In this document: piece by piece, positions 45,822 to 54,497 of the stretch
Numbering within the stretch: the first letter of the stretch is position 1
How the letters are laid out: the number at the start of each line of letters is the position of its first letter
NCBI RefSeq assembly: GCF_003952025.1
Contig: NZ_QXGI01000003.1
Span: 1-64,000 of the forward strand
DNA length: 64,000 bases
DNA from: Bifidobacterium castoris
GTDB taxonomy: Bacteria; Actinomycetota; Actinomycetes; Actinomycetales; Bifidobacteriaceae
Reading direction: 5' to 3'
Translations under genes and position numbers: made by a program
Notes under the pieces: model-generated
What the model was told of the DNA's origin: nothing
The model's input: only the letters and a program-made list of their open reading frames with translations
The model's database searches: none

Positions 45822-47675
45822 ATGACCGGCGACATTCTGGCGAACATGCATGCACCCGAGGACGTCAAGGGGCTGGACGGGGACGAACTGGATGCCCTGT
45901 GCGCGCAGATCCGTGACACGCTCGTCGACTTCGGCAAACGCCATGGCGGCCATATCGGCTCGAACCTGGGCCTTGTGGAGGCAAGCGTCGCGCTGCACCG
46001 CGTCTTCGAATCGCCGTTCGACAAGATCGTCTTCGACGTCTCCCACCAAAGCTACGTGCACAAGATGCTGACGGGGCGCGCGCGGGCGTTTCGCGACGCG
46101 GCGCTGTTCGACTCGGTGACCGGTTTCACGAACCCCGACGAAAGCGAGCACGATCTGTTCGTGCTGGGGCACACCGGCACGTCGATCTCGCTCGCGTGCG
46201 GTCTGGCGAAGGAGCGGGACATGCGGCGCGCGGCCGGTCGCACGCCGCAGACGAACAACGTCGTCGCCGTCATCGGCGACGGCGCGCTGAGCTCCGGCAT
46301 CGCCTTCGAGGGGCTCAACAACGCGGCCGAGCAGGGCGGCAACCTGATCATCGTGTTCAACGACAACGAGATGTCGATCGCCGGCAACCACGGCGGCATG
46401 TATGCGACGCTCGCCGAGATGCGCGCGTCGCGCGGCCGCTGCGGCGCGAACCTGTTCCGCGCCTTCGGCCTCGACTACCGCTACGTCGAGGACGGCAACG
46501 ACGTGCATGCGCTCGTGCGCGCCTTCGAGGAAGTCAAGGACATCGACCACCCGATCGTGCTGCACATCCATACGACGAAAGGTCTGGGCCTGGATGCCGA
46601 GGACGCCGCGCACGGCATCCGGGAAGGTCGTTGTGAGGACAACCACTGGCAGTCGCCGATGGGCGAGTCCGACAAGCCGCTCGGCGCGCGCAAATACTAC
46701 GGACGGTTGGCGATGGAGGCGCTCGAGCGGCGTTTCGACGCCGAACCGGGACTCGTCGTCGTCTCACCGGCGACCCCGGGGTCGAACGGCATCACGCAGA
46801 GGTTCCGCTCCCGCGCCGGCGCGCATTACGTGGACACCGGCATCACCGAGGAGCACGCGGTCGCGTTCGCGGCCGGCATCGCGAAGGCCGGCGGACGTCC
46901 GGTCGTCGCCACATCGGCGACGTTCTTCCAACGCGCCTTCGACCAGCTGCAGCAGGAGGTCGCGATCAACGGCGCCCCGGTGACGCTGCTGTCCTTCGGC
47001 GGCGGGATTTCCGACGCCGACAACACGCATTCGGGCGCCTTCGACGTCACGATGTTCGGCAACATCCCGGGACTGCGCTGTCTGGCGCCGACGTCGCGAC
47101 GGATGTTCCTCGACATGCTCGCCTGGTCGACGTCGCCGGCGAACACGGCGCCGACATTGATCCGTGTGCCCGGCAGCGCGATCCTCGACGCCGAACGCGC
47201 GGGTCTTCTCGACTCCGAGGCGACGGCCATGCCGCAGCGCACCGACGCGGACGCACCGTGGAGCGGCTACCGCATCGCACGCGACGGGCGCGACGTGGCC
47301 GTGCTGGGGCTGGGCGACGCCTACCCGACGGCGCAGGCCGTCGTCGACGCGCTCGCCCACGGCGCCGGAAGCGTCGACGCTACGCTGATCGACCCGCTGC
47401 AGTTCTCGACGCTCGACGAACGCACGCTCACGGCGCTCGCATCGCGCCACCGCGTCGTCGTCACGCTCGAGGACGCGCAGCTCGAAGGCGGTTGGGGCGA
47501 GAAGGTCACCGCGTTCTATGCGAACATGCTTCCCGAAGCGGGCATGCGCGTGCTCAACTTCGGCGCCGACAAGGAGTTCACCGACCGTACGCCGCTCGCC
47601 GAACTCGACTCGCGCTACGGGATGACGGTCGAGGCGATCGTCGGCCGCATCCGCGAGCTGCCGCACACGGCCTGA
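45822..47675 (+). CDS. DXS-like thiamine-diphosphate enzyme (divergent)
   Basis: 617 aa from the ATG at 45822; the frame is open upstream without homology. Domain order is that of 1-deoxy-xylulose-5-phosphate synthase: HGGHIGSNLGLVEASVALHR (about 41-60), the TPP motif GDGALSSGIAFEGLNNA...IVFNDN (152-182), catalytic Glu343 (TEEHA), SATFFQRAFDQ, and a transketolase C-domain (LEDAQLEGGWGEKV). However, the DRAG segment found in DXS, whose Arg contacts substrate phosphate, reads SFGG (391-394) here, and HQAYVHK reads HQSYVHK. His403 (THSGAFD) is kept. It may be a true bifidobacterial DXS or a paralogue with another donor/acceptor. The start has only a weak ribosome site (TAAGGAT, 16 bases away). 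Confidence 0.75.
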   Translation: MTGDILANMHAPEDVKGLDGDELDALCAQIRDTLVDFGKRHGGHIGSNLGLVEASVALHRVFESPFDKIVFDVSHQSYVHKMLTGRARAFRDAALFDSVTGFTNPDESEHDLFVLGHTGTSISLACGLAKERDMRRAAGRTPQTNNVVAVIGDGALSSGIAFEGLNNAAEQGGNLIIVFNDNEMSIAGNHGGMYATLAEMRASRGRCGANLFRAFGLDYRYVEDGNDVHALVRAFEEVKDIDHPIVLHIHTTKGLGLDAEDAAHGIREGRCEDNHWQSPMGESDKPLGARKYYGRLAMEALERRFDAEPGLVVVSPATPGSNGITQRFRSRAGAHYVDTGITEEHAVAFAAGIAKAGGRPVVATSATFFQRAFDQLQQEVAINGAPVTLLSFGGGISDADNTHSGAFDVTMFGNIPGLRCLAPTSRRMFLDMLAWSTSPANTAPTLIRVPGSAILDAERAGLLDSEATAMPQRTDADAPWSGYRIARDGRDVAVLGLGDAYPTAQAVVDALAHGAGSVDATLIDPLQFSTLDERTLTALASRHRVVVTLEDAQLEGGWGEKVTAFYANMLPEAGMRVLNFGADKEFTDRTPLAELDSRYGMTVEAIVGRIRELPHTA

Positions 47676-47813
47676 GCCGGATCGGGGCGGGGCGATCGGG
47701 AAGCGCGCCGCGATGTGAGACGGCGACCGCGCGCCTCGGCGCCCTGCGCGCCGGGTCGGCGTACAGTGGAACACGCAGCAAACCACCCGTCCACATCATT
47801 GCGGAGGTAACAA

Positions 47814-48311
47814 ATGACAGCCAGCAAGCCCGAAGTGGCCGTGATCATGGGATCGGCCAGCGATTGGGAGACGATGAAGCACGCCTGCGAGATGCTCGAC
47901 CGTTTCGGCGTGCCCTATCTCAAGCAGGTCGTCTCCGCGCATCGCACGCCCGAGCTCATGGGTGAGTTCGCACACGCCGCGCGCGCCGACGGCATCAAGG
48001 TCATCATCGCCGGCGCGGGCGGCGCGGCGCATCTGCCGGGCATGGTCGCCGCGCAGACGACGCTGCCGGTCATCGGCGTGCCGGTGCGGTCGCGCGCGCT
48101 CTCCGGCCTGGATTCGCTGCTGTCGATCGTGCAGATGCCCGGCGGCATCCCGGTCGCCACGACGGCGATCGGCAACTCGGGCGCCACGAACGCCGGACTG
48201 CTCGCCGTGAGCATGCTGTCGATGAACGATGCGGCGCTCGCCAAGGCGCTCGACGACTACCGCGAGGAACTCAAGGAGAAGGTGGACGAATCCAATGCCA
48301 AGCTTGTCTGA
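47814..48311 (+). CDS. purE: N5-carboxyaminoimidazole ribonucleotide mutase
   Basis: 165 aa, normal for class I PurE. The active-site signature is present: [12 protein letters not shown] near the N-terminus, SAHRTPELM (His that protonates the intermediate), and [16 protein letters not shown]. It converts N5-CAIR to CAIR in purine synthesis. GGAGG lies 7 bases before the ATG. Its last 17 bases overlap the purK start, so the two are translationally coupled. Confidence 0.97.
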   Translation: MTASKPEVAVIMGSASDWETMKHACEMLDRFGVPYLKQVVSAHRTPELMGEFAHAARADGIKVIIAGAGGAAHLPGMVAAQTTLPVIGVPVRSRALSGLDSLLSIVQMPGGIPVATTAIGNSGATNAGLLAVSMLSMNDAALAKALDDYREELKEKVDESNAKLV

Positions 48312-49464
48312 GGAAACCGGGGGCCGCGTGCCCGCATTGGCTCCGGGCGCCACGATCGGCATCGTCGGCGGCGGCCAGCTCGGCCGCATGATGGCGTTGT
48401 CCGCGAAATACATGGGATTCCACGTCGGCACGCTCGATCCGACCGAGGATTGCCCGACCGCGCAGGTCGCCGACTTCCAGATCGTGGCCGACTACGACGA
48501 CACCGCGGCGATCCGCGAGCTCGCCGAACGCAGCGATGTGCTCACCTATGAATTCGAGAACGTGGACGCCGACGCGCTCGACGCGGTGCGCGACCGCGTC
48601 GCGATCCCGCAGGGCACCGACCTGCTGCGCGTGACGCAGAACCGCGTCGCCGAGAAGACCTTCATCAACGACCACGGCATCTCGACCGCCCCGTGGGCGC
48701 CGGTGAACAGCCGCGCCGAACTGGACGCCGCACTCGGGCGGATCGGCTACCCGGCCGTGCTCAAAACGGCCGAAGGCGGCTACGACGGCCACGGCCAGAT
48801 CGTGCTGCGCGACGCCTCCGACCTCGAGCAGGTCTGGCCGGACGAGGACTTCCCGCCGGCGATCCTCGAAGGCTTCGTCGACTTCGCCTACGAGGCCTCG
48901 ATCCTCGTGAGCGGCAACGGCGAGGACCACGTGACCTTCCCGGTCGTGCGCAACATCCACTGCGACAACATCCTGCATAAGACGATCATGCCGGCGCCGA
49001 TGGATGACGGCATGCAGGAACGCGCACGCGAACTGGCCGTCGCGCTCGCGAAGGGCTTCGCACTGGCCGGCACGCTCGCGATCGAGCTGTTCGTGTGCGC
49101 CGACGGCACGCTCATCGTCAACGAGCTCGCGCCGCGCCCGCACAACTCAGGCCACTACACGATCGAGGCGTGCGACTTCGACCAGTACGACCTGCATGTG
49201 CGCGGCATCTGCGGCTGGCCGCTCGCGCAGCCGCGGACGCTCACGCCGGCGGCCGTCATGGTCAACGTGCTCGGCCAGCACGTCGCCCCGACGCGCGAGG
49301 CGATCGCCGGGCATCCCGAGTGGCATGTGCACGATTACGGCAAGGCGGAGGCGAAGCGCGACCGCAAGATGGGGCACATCACCGTCCTGACCGACGACGC
49401 CGAACGCACCGTCGCCGAGCTCGACGCGACCGGCTGCTGGGCCGACATCACCGATCGCGGCTGA
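48295..49464 (+). CDS. purK: N5-carboxyaminoimidazole ribonucleotide synthase
   Basis: 389 aa from the ATG at 48295, inside the 3' end of purE. ATP-grasp enzyme: [16 protein letters not shown] at the N-terminus, [20 protein letters not shown] (ATP lid), [10 protein letters not shown] and the metal-binding [19 protein letters not shown]. It carboxylates AIR with ATP and bicarbonate to give N5-CAIR, the substrate of PurE. The classical purE-purK pair. Confidence 0.96.
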   Translation: MPSLSEETGGRVPALAPGATIGIVGGGQLGRMMALSAKYMGFHVGTLDPTEDCPTAQVADFQIVADYDDTAAIRELAERSDVLTYEFENVDADALDAVRDRVAIPQGTDLLRVTQNRVAEKTFINDHGISTAPWAPVNSRAELDAALGRIGYPAVLKTAEGGYDGHGQIVLRDASDLEQVWPDEDFPPAILEGFVDFAYEASILVSGNGEDHVTFPVVRNIHCDNILHKTIMPAPMDDGMQERARELAVALAKGFALAGTLAIELFVCADGTLIVNELAPRPHNSGHYTIEACDFDQYDLHVRGICGWPLAQPRTLTPAAVMVNVLGQHVAPTREAIAGHPEWHVHDYGKAEAKRDRKMGHITVLTDDAERTVAELDATGCWADITDRG

Positions 49465-49625
49465 GACGGCGCACGACGGGCGCCGCACGCGTGCACGTTC
49501 CGTGCGCATCGCGTGTCCGCGGGAATCGGCGGTATGATCCGCCGGTAGAATCATAGGCGTCCGTGGACCGGACGGACATCGGCGCCGTCGTCCGGGCGCC
49601 GCCTGGGAAGGAGCACAGCGACCGC

Positions 49626-50054
49626 ATGCGCAACACACGGCAGAAGGATGTGATCCGCGAATCGCTCAAGGGCGCAGACGGCTTCGTCTCCGCACGCCAG
49701 CTGCACGAAAGGCTCGAGGCGGTCGGCGAGCACATCGCCCTGGCCACCGTCTACCGTCAGCTCAACGCGATGGAGGAGCAGGGCCTCGTGGACACCGTGC
49801 GCATGAACGGGCAGCAGCTGTTCCGCCTGTGCGGCGACGACCGCCACCATCACCACCTCGTGTGCGTGTCGTGCGGCAGGACCGTCCAGATCGATCCGCC
49901 GAGCGAGCAGTGGCTGCGGAAGGTCGCCGACGCCTACGGTTTCACGATCGAGTCCCATACGCTCGAGGTCTTCGGCCTGTGCGCCGAATGCCGTGGACGC
50001 GGGGCCCGCACGGCGGACGCCGACCAGACAGGGCCGGCAGAAGGGCAGAGGTAG
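49626..50054 (+). CDS. Fur-family metal-dependent regulator (Zur/FurB-like)
   Basis: 142 aa from the ATG at 49626. AAGGAG is 12 bases upstream, a long spacing; a GTG at 49563 is the alternative. Winged-helix N-half (KDVIRESLKGADGFVSARQL, TVYRQLNAMEEQGLVDTV) and dimerisation half with HHHHLVCVSCGRTVQID and LCAEC, giving the two CxxC pairs of the structural zinc site and a His cluster for the regulatory metal. Zur or Fur cannot be separated by eye. Follows purK by 161 bases and converges with the aaPGS gene. Confidence 0.92.
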   Translation: MRNTRQKDVIRESLKGADGFVSARQLHERLEAVGEHIALATVYRQLNAMEEQGLVDTVRMNGQQLFRLCGDDRHHHHLVCVSCGRTVQIDPPSEQWLRKVADAYGFTIESHTLEVFGLCAECRGRGARTADADQTGPAEGQR

Positions 50055-50059
50055 GGAAC

Positions 50060-50120
50060 GGCAGGAGGGGCGGGGCCGCGCACGATGGGTCCATTCGTGC
50101 GCGACGCCGCCCCTCCTGCC
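50060..50120. terminator. Large bidirectional terminator
   Basis: GGCAGGAGGGGCGG (50060-50073) pairs with CCGCCCCTCCTGCC (50107-50120), and GCGCACGA/TCGTGCGC pair inside. It separates the Fur gene from the convergent aaPGS gene. Confidence 0.85.
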
Positions 50121-50132
50121 GATTCGGATGCG

Positions 50133-52811
50133 CTAAGCCTGCCCGGACGCCGCCCCGTCATGGTCCGGCGAGCCCTCAGGCGCGCTCTTCGCGTCCGCTT
50201 CCGTCTTCGCGTCCGTGCGCTCCTTGCCCGCGGGCGTCTCCTTCTTCTTCGGCTTGAAGGTGGACAGCATGCCGAGGGCGCCGCGGAACGTGAGCGTAGG
50301 CAGATACGCGCGCACGATCGCGATGCCGAGGTTCGCGAGCAGCGCCGAATCCGGGTAGCAGATGTAGACCGGATGGTCGGAGGGCTGGAACTTCTTCTTG
50401 AAGTTGTACAGCGACTTGAAGCCGTAGGCGGGTTCGAGCAGGTCGGCGACGAGCGCGAGCGAATGCTGCAGCATGACGGTGCCGTCGATGTTCGTCTCGT
50501 CGTCCGGCTTCGCCTCGGACGCGTCGTGCAGTCCGGTCAGCGGCGCCGCCGACAGCGAGATGAAGTCGACCTTCTCGTCCGGATGCTCCTCGTCCCAGTC
50601 GTGCATGCGCTGCGCCATGCGCGCGATGAGGAACTCCATGATGCCGTTGTAGCTGCCGGGACGGTAGCGCATGAAATCGAGCGTCCAGCCGGCGACGTGC
50701 CCGTCGCGCCACGTCGGCAGCCAGCTCGTGACCGCCTGCACGACGCCGTCGGCGTCGATCGCATAGAGGATGCGCACGCGCGGATCCTTGAGCTCCTCGA
50801 CGCCGCCGAGCGTGAACTTCATCTCCGGCAGCGCCTTGCCCTGGGACCATTGTTCGGAGATCTCCTGGATCTGCGTCTGCACATCGGCCGGCGCATCCTC
50901 GTAGGTGCCCATCTCATCGGTGATGCCTTCGCGCTTCGCCTTGTTGATCGCGGTGCGCACGTCCTGCCATTTCTTGCCGGTCGTCTTCCAGCTCTGCGGA
51001 TCGATGACCATCTCGTCGCCGACCATGATCGAATGCCATCCCAGGCGCGCCAGATGGTCGCGCGCCGGCTGGTGGACGGCGTAGAACACCGGCGACCACG
51101 AATGGTCGCGGCAGAAGCGCGCGAACTCGTCGAGGTCGCTCATCCACTCCTCGGGGTCGCCGAAGGGGCCGGTCGTCGTCAACGCGATGTGGTTGAGCAC
51201 GCGGTAGGCGACGGCTGAACGGCCGGTCGGCGAGATCCAGTACTCGTTGCCCTCCCACGTCGTCATGAAGCTCATCGATTCGCCGCCGCGCTCGACGAGC
51301 TCCTCGGCGCGCGCACGCGCCTTCCTGTCGTAGTCGATCGTCGCGTTGAGCCATGCGAAGGCGACGACGACGAAGACGATCCAGAACACGACGCCGACGC
51401 CCTGGTAGACGAGCGAGGCGATCGCCGTGTCCGGCACGAAGGCCAACCGCGTGTTCGTCAGGAAGCCGATCGGCAGGAACCGGCCGGGAAGCTCGGCGAG
51501 CAGCACGCGCAGGCCCGGACGCGGCGTGAAATCGCCGGGACGCGTCAGACCGAAGACCAGATAGACGGCCGCGCATGCCACGAAGGTCGCGCCGAGCACT
51601 ATCAGGCTGACGTGCAGCGGACGCGCCTTCGTGCGGATCGAGAAGTCCGGCAGCTTCGCGATGATCGCGATGGCGTACAGCAGCGGCACGAGCGCGTTGA
51701 CGAGGCACGTCTCGACCGCGCGGCCCGAGAACGCCGTGGCCGGGCCGCCGAGCGCGAAGGGCATGACGAGGTAATAGCTCACGGTGATCACGCTCGAGGC
51801 CAGATAGAAGACGATGCTGCAGATCGCCGCCGTGCGCCGACCCAGATAGACGCCCCAGGCGAGCGCGAGCATGACGAGCAGCGGAAGCACCGAGCGGATC
51901 AGGTCGCCGGTCATGCTCGCGCGCATCAGCTCGTACTGCTGGAAGCAGCCGCTCGTGACCTGCCCGTGCATGCAGCTCGCGAGCTTGCCGGTGTTGACCG
52001 AGCCGGGGCTGAGCACCCAGGCGAGTCCGGTGAGCGGACCCGCATGCGAGCGCGACGTGGCGGCGACGACCGGGCCGAGCGCGAGCACGGCGCCGATCGC
52101 GCCGAGGACGCGGCGCGTCTCGGACGAGCTGCTGTACTGCCAATGCCAGGCCTCGTCCTCGATCGGCGGTCCCGCCATCGCGCGGCCGATGAGCTGGCCG
52201 GCGATCGCGGCGACGAGCATGCAGTAGTCGCCGGGGTTGCCGCCGTAGAGCAGCACGACGAGGATCGCCGTGTAGCCGATCAGCCGGATGCGCCGGCGCC
52301 ACAGCTGGTAGGCGAAGGCCGTGGACGCGAACAGCGCGCCGATGACGAGCACGAGCGGCGACAACGTGAACTGCACGTGGTAGATGATCGCGTTGTCCTG
52401 CAGCAGCGCATTGAAGCCGGCGCACAGCAGCAGGCCGAACGTGATGCCGATGGCGGCGCTCGCCAGGCTCGCGCCGATCGTGCGCCACACGCCCATCATC
52501 GGCTCGGCGATGCACAGCATGCACGCGATCAGCAGCGCCTCGACGATGAGCTGGAACACGCTGCGCGTGAGCACGAGCGACGGCATCAGCCGCGCGAGGT
52601 CGAAGGCGCCGAGCGTCGTGTGCATCGACGCGTACGGCAGCGTGCGGTGCTGCACCGCGTACCACAGCCACCAGCACAGGTTGACGACGATGAATCCGAA
52701 GGTCGTCCACAGCGCGAAACGCTGCTCGTGCGCCCATCGGCGCAGGTCGCGGCCGAGCTGGACGCCCACGCCGCCGTCATGCGGCCGTGCGGCCGCCGTC
52801 CGTGCGTTCAT
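50133..52811 (-). CDS. Aminoacyl-phosphatidylglycerol synthase, MprF-like (DUF2156)
   Basis: 892 aa from the ATG at 52811 (GAGGTG upstream); the longer frame to 53012 is an antisense artefact of the upstream gene. The N-terminal ~480 residues have about a dozen membrane helices. The C-terminal catalytic domain (about 500-840) is DUF2156/LPG_synthase_C: SFMTTWEGNEYWISPTGRSA, WQDVRTAINKAKREGI, GWTLDFMRYRPGSYNGIMEF, YGFKSLYNFKKKFQP. It moves an amino acid (Lys, Ala or Arg) from tRNA to phosphatidylglycerol, making the membrane less anionic and more resistant to cationic peptides. The start overlaps the stop of the hydrolase gene (ATGA). Confidence 0.88.
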   Translation of the reverse strand: MNARTAAARPHDGGVGVQLGRDLRRWAHEQRFALWTTFGFIVVNLCWWLWYAVQHRTLPYASMHTTLGAFDLARLMPSLVLTRSVFQLIVEALLIACMLCIAEPMMGVWRTIGASLASAAIGITFGLLLCAGFNALLQDNAIIYHVQFTLSPLVLVIGALFASTAFAYQLWRRRIRLIGYTAILVVLLYGGNPGDYCMLVAAIAGQLIGRAMAGPPIEDEAWHWQYSSSSETRRVLGAIGAVLALGPVVAATSRSHAGPLTGLAWVLSPGSVNTGKLASCMHGQVTSGCFQQYELMRASMTGDLIRSVLPLLVMLALAWGVYLGRRTAAICSIVFYLASSVITVSYYLVMPFALGGPATAFSGRAVETCLVNALVPLLYAIAIIAKLPDFSIRTKARPLHVSLIVLGATFVACAAVYLVFGLTRPGDFTPRPGLRVLLAELPGRFLPIGFLTNTRLAFVPDTAIASLVYQGVGVVFWIVFVVVAFAWLNATIDYDRKARARAEELVERGGESMSFMTTWEGNEYWISPTGRSAVAYRVLNHIALTTTGPFGDPEEWMSDLDEFARFCRDHSWSPVFYAVHQPARDHLARLGWHSIMVGDEMVIDPQSWKTTGKKWQDVRTAINKAKREGITDEMGTYEDAPADVQTQIQEISEQWSQGKALPEMKFTLGGVEELKDPRVRILYAIDADGVVQAVTSWLPTWRDGHVAGWTLDFMRYRPGSYNGIMEFLIARMAQRMHDWDEEHPDEKVDFISLSAAPLTGLHDASEAKPDDETNIDGTVMLQHSLALVADLLEPAYGFKSLYNFKKKFQPSDHPVYICYPDSALLANLGIAIVRAYLPTLTFRGALGMLSTFKPKKKETPAGKERTDAKTEADAKSAPEGSPDHDGAASGQA

Positions 52812-54235
52812 TGCTGCACCTCGATTCCCGGATGCTCTTCCATCCGTTTCTCCTCCCGTTGCCGTTCGTCGGCGCCCGATCCGTGCCGGGACGCCACGCC
52901 GACGTCCAATCCCATCCGGTCGCACAGCCACGGCAGCGCGATGGTGAGGGTCCTGTTGACCGCGCGCCAGTCGTGGCCGGCGTCCTTGACCTTGATCTGG
53001 ACGACCGTCCATCCGGATTTTCTGGCCTCCTCATCAATCGTAGCGATGTTGGCTGTCGAGACCGTGTCATTTTCTCCGGCCGCCAGAATCATCACCTGCT
53101 TCGACGGCGCGTGGGCGCGCAGCGCGTTGACGGGCACCTGCCGCTCGTAGGCGGCGCGGTCGCCGCCGAAGTAGTTTTCGACCATCTGCTCGACGCTGCC
53201 GTCGGTCGGCGCGATCTCGCCGTCCACGGCGAGCACGTTGCCGTAGAGCTCCGGATGGTTCGGGCCGATCTGCGTCGAGCAGGTGCCGCCCTGCGAGAAG
53301 CCGCCGATCGTCCAATCCGCCGGATCGGTGCTCACCGGCAGGTTCCTGCGGATCCAGTCGGGCACGTCGCGCGTCAGGTAGGTCTCCGCCTTGCCCCATC
53401 GGGTCGTGTCCGCGCACAGCGAGTTGCGCGAGGCCGCCGTGTTCTGGTCGGGGGAGACGACGATCGGCGCCAGACCGTCATGCTCGTTCGCGTACCGCGT
53501 CAGGTCGGCGATCGTGTCGCTCGCCGTGAAGAAGCGCGTCGGGCTGCCGGGCTGCCCGGCGAGCATGACCATGACGGGCAGCCTCGGGGGCCGCTTCGCG
53601 AGGGCCGCCGGCGGCAGCCACACGAGTCCCTTGCGCGCGCGGAACCTCGAGGCGGGGTTCGGGATGTCCACGGACAGCAGCCTGCCTTCCTTCGCCGGCG
53701 TCTGCTCGCCGGCGTCGACCTGCCTGGCCCATGCGTCGACGCTGACCGTGTCGAGCGAGATGTGCAGTGTCGAGATGTGCGGATACGGCGAATAGTCGAC
53801 GAGCGAACCGATCGTCTGGTATTCGCCGTAGATCGCGTTGACGCGCACGCCGGTGGCGATGAGCGTCAACGGGACCATGGCGATCGCAAGCGCGCGCCGC
53901 CAGCCGTGCGTGCCGACGGCGGCGGCGACGAAGAAGCCGAGCAGCAGGAATCCGACGGCGCAGGCGATGATGACGTCCCATCCCAGTTCGACGCCGAAGA
54001 GCACGATGCCGTTCGAGACGAACCAGACGGCGGCGCCACCGACGAGGCCGCAGGCGAGCGCGACGAGCCCTTGTCGGGCGACCGCGCGGCGCCGTCCCCG
54101 GCCCGATTGCGCGATGGATTGTGCGATGATGAGCGTGGCGAGTCCAAGCGCGACGAGCGCCCAGAACAGGATCGGGAACCATCCGCGCGTGATGCGGATC
54201 GCGTAGAACCCCTCCCATGCGGCGGCGGAAGCCAT
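52808..54235 (-). CDS. Membrane-anchored esterase, AhyD-like aminoacyl-PG hydrolase
   Basis: 475 aa from the ATG at 54235 with GAGGAGG upstream. About four membrane helices in residues 15-130, then an extracellular alpha/beta hydrolase of the esterase D/PF00756 type: nucleophile Ser in TIGGFSQGGTCS, Asp in ILAAGENDTVS and His in DAGHDWRAVNRTL. The gene overlaps the aaPGS gene by four bases. In Enterococcus faecium and corynebacteria a hydrolase (AhyD) encoded with the synthase removes the amino acid from aminoacyl-PG; the same pairing suggests this role here. Direct sequence proof of substrate is lacking. Confidence 0.8.
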   Translation of the reverse strand: MASAAAWEGFYAIRITRGWFPILFWALVALGLATLIIAQSIAQSGRGRRRAVARQGLVALACGLVGGAAVWFVSNGIVLFGVELGWDVIIACAVGFLLLGFFVAAAVGTHGWRRALAIAMVPLTLIATGVRVNAIYGEYQTIGSLVDYSPYPHISTLHISLDTVSVDAWARQVDAGEQTPAKEGRLLSVDIPNPASRFRARKGLVWLPPAALAKRPPRLPVMVMLAGQPGSPTRFFTASDTIADLTRYANEHDGLAPIVVSPDQNTAASRNSLCADTTRWGKAETYLTRDVPDWIRRNLPVSTDPADWTIGGFSQGGTCSTQIGPNHPELYGNVLAVDGEIAPTDGSVEQMVENYFGGDRAAYERQVPVNALRAHAPSKQVMILAAGENDTVSTANIATIDEEARKSGWTVVQIKVKDAGHDWRAVNRTLTIALPWLCDRMGLDVGVASRHGSGADERQREEKRMEEHPGIEVQQ

Positions 54236-54497
54236 GATCGTCCTCCTCGGTGGCGGCTGCGATGTCCTTCGATGCCCGGCACGGGCGGTACACACTGTAA
54301 CGGCGGCGCCGGGGAGTGCGCCAACGATTCGCCGCATCGCTGAACCGTCCGTCGCGCGGCTCATCGCACAGCGGATTGTCAGCTTGTCGGGGGACAATGG
54401 TCGCGCCCTTTCCCGTCGGGAAACCGTACCGCCGACGCATCGCGGACGGATCGGCACCCACGAACCCAAGAACATAAGACAGCTGGAGCGGCAGACA

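Noticed and set aside
54234-54497. N-terminal extension of the LtaS-like protein
   Set aside because: The 88 extra codons overlap the esterase start region antisense and are not membrane-like; the GTG at 54498 has a ribosome site and starts a normal cytoplasmic leader.
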